A DNA stretch of 6,456 nucleotides from positions 1 to 6,456 of the forward strand of contig CANGGA010000059.1 in NCBI GenBank assembly GCA_947453285.1. Reading direction: 5' to 3'. This document shows positions 1 to 4,778 of this stretch, in pieces; position 1 is the stretch's first letter, and each line of letters begins with the position of its first letter. The notes under the pieces are model-generated. The model worked only from the letters and a program-made list of their open reading frames with translations, did not search any database and had not been told where the DNA came from. A program made the position numbers and the translations under genes. The stretch comes from Microbacteriaceae bacterium (GTDB taxonomy: Bacteria > Actinomycetota > Actinomycetes > Actinomycetales > Microbacteriaceae).

Positions 1-58
1 ATGTTATTTTCGCCTGCCACTAAGCGCAATAGCGTCAAACCACCAAGCAATTGCGCAT

Positions 59-71
59 GGGGGAAAGAGAG
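59..71 (+). promoter_or_regulatory. Ribosome binding site of the Rv3235-like gene
   Basis: GGGGGAAAGAGAG ends four bases before the ATG at 76. It is an imperfect but purine-rich Shine-Dalgarno, and it is the main reason to prefer this start over the in-frame ATG at base 1. Bases 1-58 show no convincing promoter; the upstream gene lies outside the window. Confidence 0.5.
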
Positions 72-75
72 AAAA

Positions 76-588
76 ATGAAAGGCAACAAAGAAAGTGCAG
101 CGCAAGGTAACAACGATGTAGAAAAACCAGCGGATGGGGCCGAGCCGCGCAAGTCTGAAACAACACCGAGACCGCGCAAGGCAAGGGCGGTAAAGAACCC
201 GCTAGAAGAAGCCGACTATTTCGGCGAGCAATATTGCAAACGAGAAGACCTAGACAGCCCAGACACCCTGCTGAGGATGCTTGCGCCGGCCGTGGTCGAA
301 GTCATCGCAGGCGTCAGAAACATCAGCCAACTGGCCGCCCATCTCAGCGAAGATGTCTATGGGCGCCTTCGAGACCGATCGGTCAAGGTCGCCCAGGAGC
401 GAGCAAAGCGGGGCGAAACTCCCCTTGCGCCAAAGCTTCGGGTGGCAAACATGATGAACCAAGAACCGCGCGACGGCGTGGTCGAGTCGGTTGTTTTGGT
501 TCAATCGCCAACCCGCACTCGGGCGGTAACCATACGCCTTGAGGGCATCAACCGCAGGTGGCGAGCCACCTCGGTCTCAGTGATCTAG
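76..588 (+). CDS. Rv3235 family (DUF6459) protein, function unknown
   Basis: A 170-residue protein with two parts. Residues 1-45 are hydrophilic and rich in Lys, Glu, Pro and Arg, so probably disordered. Residues 60-170 form a folded domain. It has a helical stretch ending in QLAAHLSEDVYGRLRDRS (85-102), then a C-terminal stretch with LRVANMM, RTRAVTIRLEG and a final RRWRATSVSVI. This pattern of 'LA..LS..VY.RL' followed by a basic beta segment and a C-terminal 'W..T' is what I remember of the actinobacterial Rv3235/DUF6459 family, which also lies tail-to-tail near secA. There is no signal peptide, membrane segment or catalytic motif, so it is probably cytoplasmic; its molecular role is unknown. 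I chose the ATG at 76 because a purine-rich GGGGGAAAGAGAG precedes it. The frame stays open to an ATG at base 1, which would add 25 residues that do not look like the family. Family call fairly sure, function not. Confidence 0.8.
   Translation: MKGNKESAAQGNNDVEKPADGAEPRKSETTPRPRKARAVKNPLEEADYFGEQYCKREDLDSPDTLLRMLAPAVVEVIAGVRNISQLAAHLSEDVYGRLRDRSVKVAQERAKRGETPLAPKLRVANMMNQEPRDGVVESVVLVQSPTRTRAVTIRLEGINRRWRATSVSVI
585..588. other. Shared palindromic stop codons (CTAG) of convergent genes
   Basis: The plus-strand gene stops with TAG at 586-588, and secA on the minus strand stops with TAG read from 587 to 585. Both stops sit in the same palindrome CTAG, so the two coding regions overlap by four bases and there is no intergenic space for a terminator. 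Any 3' end signal for either transcript must lie inside the opposite gene. Confidence 0.9.
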
Positions 589-3263
589 TTCTTGAAGAAG
601 GCGCTGCCCTGACCCGGCTTGCCGTCGTTCTTTTTAGAACCGTCGGCAGGCTTGGCTGGGGCATTGCTTCCGCCCTCGTGAACTTCTGCGCTGCCGTCTT
701 CACTCGGTGAGGTGTAGGTGAGCTTCTTCACGTCTGGCTTAACCTCGACCACTGGCTCGGCAGCCTGAACCTGAACTTCGATGTTGAACATGAAGCCAAT
801 CGACTCTTCTTTGATGGCACCCATCATCTGCTGGAACATGCCGTAACCCTCGCGCTGGTATTCAACCAACGGGTCACGCTGTGCCATAGCACGAAGGCCG
901 ATGCCTTCTTTTAGATAATCCATCTCATAGAGGTGATCGCGCCACTTTCGGTCGACAACCGAAAGCACAACGCGACGCTCGAGTTCACGCATTGCAGCGT
1001 CGCCGATCTGCTCGGTGCGCTTTTCGTAGGCGACCTTTGCGTCAGAAACCAATTCGCGAGTCAACCAAGCGCGAGTCAACTTGTTGCGGTTGCCAGCCTC
1101 GGCAAGCACCTCTGAGATTTCGAGACCAACCGGATAGATGGTCTTCAAGTCGCCCCAGAGAGCTTCGAGATCCCAGTCTTTTCCGCTGCCTTCGATGATG
1201 TGCTGGTTAACGACATCGGTGATGACGTCATCCAAGAAGCCAGCGATGCGGGCCTGGATGTCGTCGCCTTCGAGAATGTGACGGCGGTCGTTATAAATTG
1301 CGTCGCGCTGACGTGACATAACGTCGTCATACTTCAAGACGTTCTTGCGAATTTCTGCGTTGCGACCCTCGACCTGCGACTGCGCACTCTGAATCGCGCG
1401 GCTAACCAGCTTCGATTCGATTGCGGTGTCATCAGGAACGCCTGGACGGTTCATCATCGATGCGGCTGCGCCCGAGTTGAACAGACGCATCAGGTCGTCG
1501 GTTAGCGAAAGGTAGAAACGAGATTCACCGGCGTCGCCCTGGCGACCGGCACGACCACGAAGCTGGTTGTCGATGCGGCGTGATTCGTGACGCTCGGTTC
1601 CGAGAACATAGAGACCACCAACCGCAAGAACCTTTTCGGCTTCTACGGCAACTTCTGCCTTGATCTTTTCGAACTCAGACGCCCAGGCCTTTTCGTATTC
1701 TTCTGGAGTCTCGTCTGCGTGCAGCCCGCGCTTGTTTAGCGCCTCAACGGTCAAGAACTCAGAGTTTCCACCGAGCATGATGTCGGTTCCACGGCCTGCC
1801 ATGTTGGTTGCCACGGTTACTGCACCTAGACGACCTGCCTGAGCAACAATCACGGCTTCGCGCGCGTGGTTCTTGGCGTTCAAGACCTCGTGACGCACGC
1901 CACGCTTGGCAAGCAGCTTCGAAAGGTATTCGCTCTTCTCAACCGAGGTGGTTCCAACCAAAACCGGCTGCCCCTTGGCGTGACGCTCGGCGATGTCTTC
2001 GACCACCATGTTGAACTTGATTTCTTCGTTCTTGAAGATCAGGTCTGGCTGGTCTTTGCGAACCATTGGCTTGTTGGTAGGAACCGGAACCACACCAAGC
2101 TTGTAGGTGCTCATGAACTCGCCCGCTTCGGTTTCTGCGGTACCGGTCATGCCCGAAAGCTTCTTGTAAAGACGGAAGTAGTTCTGCAGAGTGATGGTCG
2201 CGAGAGTCTGATTCTCGGCCTTAATCTCTACGCCCTCTTTGGCTTCGATCGCCTGGTGAACACCTTCGTTGTAGCGACGACCAGGCAAGCTGCGGCCGGT
2301 GTGCTCGTCGACAATCATTACCTCGCCGTTGACCACGATGTAATCTTTGTCGCGCTTGAAAAGTGCGATTGCCTTTAGCGAGTTGTTCAAGAATGAAATC
2401 AACGGAGTGTTTGCCGACTCATACAAGTTGTTGATGCCTAGGTAGTCTTCGACCTTTGCAATGCCAGGCTCAAGAATTCCGACGGTGCGCTTCTTCTCAT
2501 CAACTTCGTAGTCGATGACCGGCTGCAACTTGGTTGCAATCGAAGCGAACTCTGCAAACCAGCGGTTTGCTTCGCCGGCAGCTGGGCCAGAGATGATCAA
2601 AGGCGTGCGGGCCTCGTCGATGAGAATCGAGTCAACCTCGTCGACGATTGCATAGAAGTGACCGCGCTGAACTAGATCCGCTTTGTCCCATGCCATGTTA
2701 TCGCGCAGGTAATCGAAGCCAAACTCGTTGTTGGTTCCATAGGTGATGTCGCACAAATATTCGGCGCGACGCTCAGCTGGGTCTTGTCCGCCAAGGATGC
2801 ATCCGGTAGTCATGCCGAGCGCGCGAAAAACGCGGCCCATCAATTCACTCTGGTAACCGGCCAAGAAGTCGTTCACGGTAACGATGTGAACTCCGCGACC
2901 AGGAATCGCATTTAGGTATGCGGCAGTCGTTGCCACAAGGGTCTTTCCTTCACCGGTTTTCATTTCGGCGATATTGCCCAGGTGAAGTGCTGCACCACCC
3001 ATGAGCTGAACGTCATAAGGGCGCATGCCAAGCGTGCGTTTTGCGGCTTCGCGAACAGCCGCGAAGGCCTCAGGAAGCATGTCGTCTAGTGATTCGCCCG
3101 CGGCATAGCGCTCGCGAAGGCTCTGGGTCTCGTTGCGCAGTTCTTCGTCGCTAAGCGAAGTGAAAGCGTCTTCTAGGGCGTTGACCGAAGTGGCGTAGTT
3201 GCGAAGCTTGGCCAGAATGCGGCCTTCTCCGGCGCGCAGCACCTTGTCGAGAATATTTGCCAA
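585..3263 (-). CDS. secA: Preprotein translocase ATPase subunit SecA (SecA1 type)
   Basis: SecA is the peripheral membrane ATPase that drives unfolded preproteins through SecYEG. The 892-residue product has the full set of family landmarks: RPYDVQ (81-86, Q-motif region), Walker A MKTGEGKT (101-108), TVNDFLA (129-135), YGTNNEFGFDYLRDNM (175-190), Walker B DEVD (208-211), a preprotein cross-linking region at roughly 220-365, and SGMTGTA (370-376). The second nucleotide-binding fold has ATNMAGRGTDI (485-495) and QLRGRAGRQGD (567-577). The helical scaffold and wing end with WRDHLYEMDYLKEGIGLRA (774-792) and PLVEYQREGY (798-807). After about 830 comes a Lys/Gly/Ser/Asp-rich tail ending AFFKN, without the Cys-rich zinc-binding motif seen at the end of E. 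coli SecA. The start is a TTG (3263-3261), since an in-frame TAA lies at 3269-3267 and a GGAG precedes at good spacing. It follows hpf on the same strand. The length and intact motifs indicate the housekeeping paralogue rather than SecA2. Confidence 0.98.
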   Translation of the reverse strand: MANILDKVLRAGEGRILAKLRNYATSVNALEDAFTSLSDEELRNETQSLRERYAAGESLDDMLPEAFAAVREAAKRTLGMRPYDVQLMGGAALHLGNIAEMKTGEGKTLVATTAAYLNAIPGRGVHIVTVNDFLAGYQSELMGRVFRALGMTTGCILGGQDPAERRAEYLCDITYGTNNEFGFDYLRDNMAWDKADLVQRGHFYAIVDEVDSILIDEARTPLIISGPAAGEANRWFAEFASIATKLQPVIDYEVDEKKRTVGILEPGIAKVEDYLGINNLYESANTPLISFLNNSLKAIALFKRDKDYIVVNGEVMIVDEHTGRSLPGRRYNEGVHQAIEAKEGVEIKAENQTLATITLQNYFRLYKKLSGMTGTAETEAGEFMSTYKLGVVPVPTNKPMVRKDQPDLIFKNEEIKFNMVVEDIAERHAKGQPVLVGTTSVEKSEYLSKLLAKRGVRHEVLNAKNHAREAVIVAQAGRLGAVTVATNMAGRGTDIMLGGNSEFLTVEALNKRGLHADETPEEYEKAWASEFEKIKAEVAVEAEKVLAVGGLYVLGTERHESRRIDNQLRGRAGRQGDAGESRFYLSLTDDLMRLFNSGAAASMMNRPGVPDDTAIESKLVSRAIQSAQSQVEGRNAEIRKNVLKYDDVMSRQRDAIYNDRRHILEGDDIQARIAGFLDDVITDVVNQHIIEGSGKDWDLEALWGDLKTIYPVGLEISEVLAEAGNRNKLTRAWLTRELVSDAKVAYEKRTEQIGDAAMRELERRVVLSVVDRKWRDHLYEMDYLKEGIGLRAMAQRDPLVEYQREGYGMFQQMMGAIKEESIGFMFNIEVQVQAAEPVVEVKPDVKKLTYTSPSEDGSAEVHEGGSNAPAKPADGSKKNDGKPGQGSAFFKN
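617..651 (+). terminator. Stem-loop just past the Rv3235-like gene, possible 3' end signal
   Basis: Bases 617-624 (GCTTGCCG) pair with 644-651 (CGGCAGGC), with one T-G wobble. After a small internal loop, 627-631 (GTTCT) pair with 636-640 (AGAAC) around a TTTT loop. The structure begins 29 bases after the plus-strand stop. On the plus transcript the 619/649 pair is a U-G wobble; on the minus transcript it becomes an A-C mismatch, so the fold favours the plus strand. No U-tract follows (only TT), so it is not a canonical intrinsic terminator. It lies within the low-complexity C-terminal tail of SecA, where coding constraint is weak. A role as terminator or RNA-stabilising end is inference. Confidence 0.35.
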
Positions 3264-3270
3264 GATTTAG

Positions 3271-3274
3271 CTCC
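3271..3274 (-). promoter_or_regulatory. Shine-Dalgarno of secA, fixing a TTG start
   Basis: GGAG on the minus strand lies seven bases before the TTG at 3263. An in-frame stop codon (TAA, 3269-3267) lies between them, so translation cannot start further upstream. The next codons, ANILDKVLRAGEGR, match the usual SecA N-terminus, which supports TTG as the true start. Confidence 0.75.
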
Positions 3275-3301
3275 AGACGAGTCAGATTGAATACTTCGCC
3301 A

Positions 3302-3307
3302 ATTCTA
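3302..3307 (-). promoter_or_regulatory. Candidate -10 element for secA
   Basis: TAGAAT on the minus strand differs from TATAAT at one position and would give a leader of roughly 30 bases before the TTG start. No good -35 hexamer is present at 17-18 bases: that position falls in the stem-loop and reads CAGGCT or TCAGGC. secA may therefore be read partly through from hpf, with this as a weak own promoter at most. Confidence 0.3.
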
Positions 3308-3314
3308 TCCGAGC

Positions 3315-3349
3315 GGGCTAGCCCAGCCTGAGCGTTGGCTGGGCTGCCC
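3315..3349 (-). terminator. GC-rich stem-loop between hpf and secA
   Basis: AGCCCAGCC and GGCTGGGCT (3345-3337 and 3328-3320 on the minus strand) form a perfect 9-bp stem around the loop AACGCTCA. The flanking GGGC (3349-3346) and GCCC (3318-3315) add four pairs after a single bulged A at 3319. The hairpin starts 18 bases after the hpf stop codon, where a terminator would be expected. No U-tract follows on either strand, so it could be a U-less terminator, an attenuator that lets part of the transcripts into secA, or an RNA-stability element. The fold is seen directly; its function is inferred. Confidence 0.5.
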
Positions 3350-3358
3350 CTGAGCGTT
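3327..3358. repeat. Short direct repeat CCTGAGCGTT, two copies
   Basis: CCTGAGCGTT occurs at 3327-3336 and again at 3349-3358, 22 bases apart, with a GGCT a few bases after each copy. The first copy covers the loop of the hairpin between hpf and secA. It may reflect a small local duplication; no protein binding site is recognised. Confidence 0.55.
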
Positions 3359-3367
3359 CGGTTGGCT

Positions 3368-3994
3368 CTATTTGAGGGTGATTACGCCGTAGTTCCAGCC
3401 CTTGCGGCGATAGACCACGCTCGGCTTATCGGTTTCTGAATCGTGAAATAGGTAGAAGTCGTGGCCGACTAGCTCCATGCGATAAAGGGCTTCGTCGACG
3501 GTCATCGGTTCATCCTTGAAATCTTTGCGACGAATCACAATTGGGCTCTGACCGAGTTCGTCGATCTCGTCGTTGTCGGGGTCGGCGTGAGCCGCACCGG
3601 TCAAGACATCGAGGTCTACCGGAGTCACGTCGAGCGCAGCAAAGTCTGATGCGGTGAGTTCTGCAGTGCCCGGCGAACCGTGGCGGCCGTGGTGCACTTT
3701 GCGCTTGTCGTTTGCGCGGCGAAGACGTTCGGTTAGCTTGCCAAATGCGATATCGAAGGCCGCAAACTTGTCGCCGGCTTGGGCCTCGGCTCGCACAATC
3801 TGACCGTCGCCGTGCACGGTGAGTTCAACCTGATCTTCTGGACCGCTGGTTTTCGAGTGGTCGTGTCTGGTGACCTTGATGGTCAGGTCGTGCACACGGT
3901 GGGTCAGTTGTTCGACTTTGTGGGCGCGTTCTGAGACGTATTCCCTGAATCGGTCTGACACTGTGAGGTTGCGGGCTGAAATTGCAATTTCCAT
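3368..3994 (-). CDS. hpf: Long-form ribosome hibernation promoting factor
   Basis: This protein binds the 30S subunit when growth slows and, in the long form, pairs two ribosomes into inactive 100S dimers. The 208-residue product has the two expected domains. The N-terminal S30AE/YfiA domain is at about 1-100: MEIAISARNLTVSDRFREYV, then a helix with KVEQL, and a second helix FDIAFGKLTERLRRANDKRK rich in basic residues for rRNA contact. An acidic and variable linker follows (about 105-148). The C-terminal dimerisation domain is at about 150-208, with PMTVDEALYRMELVGHDFYL (163-182) and PSVVYRRKGWNYGVITL (191-207). The start at 3994 is set by the conserved MEIAISARN and a strong GGAGG five bases upstream. 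The frame is open 24 codons further to 4066, but that would overlap comF and lacks family similarity. It sits between comF and secA, the same order as Rv3241c in M. tuberculosis. Confidence 0.95.
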   Translation of the reverse strand: MEIAISARNLTVSDRFREYVSERAHKVEQLTHRVHDLTIKVTRHDHSKTSGPEDQVELTVHGDGQIVRAEAQAGDKFAAFDIAFGKLTERLRRANDKRKVHHGRHGSPGTAELTASDFAALDVTPVDLDVLTGAAHADPDNDEIDELGQSPIVIRRKDFKDEPMTVDEALYRMELVGHDFYLFHDSETDKPSVVYRRKGWNYGVITLK

Positions 3995-3999
3995 TTTTG

Positions 4000-4004
4000 C
4001 CTCC
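4000..4004 (-). promoter_or_regulatory. Shine-Dalgarno of hpf
   Basis: GGAGG on the minus strand lies five bases before the ATG at 3994. A second TGGAG lies immediately upstream (4010-4006), giving a tandem purine-rich TGGAGTGGAGG. It decides against the longer frame beginning at 4066. Confidence 0.8.
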
Positions 4005-4012
4005 ACTCCAGG

Positions 4013-4032
4013 TCGCCTCGCCTGTGAGGCGA
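4013..4032 (-). promoter_or_regulatory. Hairpin in the hpf leader
   Basis: On the minus strand TCGCCTC (4032-4026) and GAGGCGA (4019-4013) form a perfect 7-bp stem around the six-base loop ACAGGC, ending eight bases before the GGAGG of hpf. The nine-base CTCACAGGC also occurs twice on this strand, at 4042-4034 and 4028-4020. No U-tract follows, so it is unlikely to be a terminator. It could tune ribosome access or RNA stability, or be an operator-like inverted repeat; the role is not known. Confidence 0.45.
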
Positions 4033-4039
4033 TGCCTGT

Positions 4040-4066
4040 GAGATAAAAACTAGACCTATTTTTCAA
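4040..4066 (-). promoter_or_regulatory. Weak candidate promoter for hpf
   Basis: TTGAAA (4066-4061), overlapping the last codons of comF, could act as a -35 element, with TATCTC (4045-4040) as a poor -10 at 15 bases spacing. The separate leader hairpin and strong Shine-Dalgarno make an own hpf promoter reasonable, but the hexamers alone are not convincing. Confidence 0.2.
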
Positions 4067-4712
4067 TCGGCGTGCAATTTCTCAGCAAAGTTTCGGCAAT
4101 TGCGAAAAACCCGACCACCCGCCCGCCGACTTCGTCAACGGCCCTGGCCGCCTCGGTCACGGATGCCCCCGTGGTCACGATGTCGTCGACCAAAAGCACT
4201 CGGCGACCGGCAACCGAAGTTGAGCAGGTCATCGCGCCAACCAAATTCGTCGCTCGGCCATCAACCGCAAGCGCCGCCTGATCTGCCGTGACTCGATTCA
4301 ACGCCAACGCATTGGGCAACGTCGGCAGGCCAAGCCGCCTGCCTAGGGTTGCTGCCACTATTTGAGCTGGCGAAAAGCCGCGTTTAGCGAAGCTGGCCTT
4401 TGAACTTGCGATGGCCACAATTGTGTCTGCTTCGAAGCAGAGCAATTGCGAAAGCTGCTTGTCGCTCACTAACTCGTCGACCAGAAGTCGCGCGATGGCA
4501 AATTGGCCGCGCTCTTTGAAAGCAGAAAGCGCAAGTGAAACTTCGGCATCAAATTCGCAGAGCACAAGCCCGCTGAGGCCTGCCCGCTGAACGGCCCTTG
4601 ACCGATTCTTGAATTTAGACAGACAGACTTCGCAAAGCACGGATGGTGGTTTTTCACAAAACAGACAATCAGCAGGCAGAAGCAGATCGAGAAGTTGTTG
4701 GCTAAGCCTCAT
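4056..4712 (-). CDS. ComF family phosphoribosyltransferase-like protein
   Basis: The 218-residue product has the ComF layout. An N-terminal hydrophobic LLDLLLPADCLFC is followed by a four-cysteine zinc-finger pattern, C16-x2-C19 and C27-x2-C30. A type I phosphoribosyltransferase fold follows, with RGFSPAQIVA (111-120), a DQAALAVDGRATNLVGAM segment (144-161) and the PRPP-binding loop VLLVDDIVTTGAS (172-184). ComF proteins assist transformation in some bacteria; in Actinobacteria this homologue (Rv3242c in M. tuberculosis) is conserved without proven competence, so substrate and role stay open. The ATG at 4712 fits the family N-terminus, but no Shine-Dalgarno is visible before it. A TTG six codons upstream (4730) is an alternative and also lacks a good site. 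It lies 66 bases after lpqB and 61 before hpf on the same strand, consistent with an operon. Cysteines and PRPP loop are intact, so it should be functional. Confidence 0.9.
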   Translation of the reverse strand: MRLSQQLLDLLLPADCLFCEKPPSVLCEVCLSKFKNRSRAVQRAGLSGLVLCEFDAEVSLALSAFKERGQFAIARLLVDELVSDKQLSQLLCFEADTIVAIASSKASFAKRGFSPAQIVAATLGRRLGLPTLPNALALNRVTADQAALAVDGRATNLVGAMTCSTSVAGRRVLLVDDIVTTGASVTEAARAVDEVGGRVVGFFAIAETLLRNCTPIEK

Positions 4713-4778
4713 GCAAGAAGTGAAACGCAAAACCTAGCGCGATATTTTTTGCACCAGAAACTGTTAGCAGATTTGCCG
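4713..4778 (-). other. Short gap between lpqB and comF without clear signals
   Basis: The 66 bases hold only a 4-bp inverted repeat (GCCG/CGGC around GCTAA, 4787-4775) overlapping the lpqB stop, and an A-rich stretch near 4744-4751. There is no U-tract terminator, no convincing promoter and no Shine-Dalgarno for comF. Co-transcription of comF with lpqB is the simplest reading. Confidence 0.5.

Noticed and set aside
1..75. N-terminal extension of the Rv3235-like protein to the ATG at base 1
   Set aside because: No upstream sequence is visible to judge a ribosome site, and the extension covers the purine-rich site before the ATG at 76. It remains possible but is less likely.
250..504. Minus-strand frame of 84 codons opposite the Rv3235-like gene
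   Set aside because: The plus-strand protein matches a known family; the minus frame has no ribosome site and no recognisable features.
585..660. Shared KPADG string in the N-terminus of the Rv3235-like protein and the SecA tail
   Set aside because: Both are low-complexity Lys/Pro/Asp/Gly-rich regions, so a five-residue match is not evidence of common origin.
1866..2378. Open plus-strand frame of 170 codons opposite secA
   Set aside because: It lies wholly inside the conserved secA coding region, has no ribosome site or recognised domain, and mirrors secA codon bias.
3995..4066. N-terminal extension of hpf by 24 residues
   Set aside because: It would overlap the comF stop, lacks HPF similarity, and runs through the leader hairpin and the strong GGAGG that serve the start at 3994.
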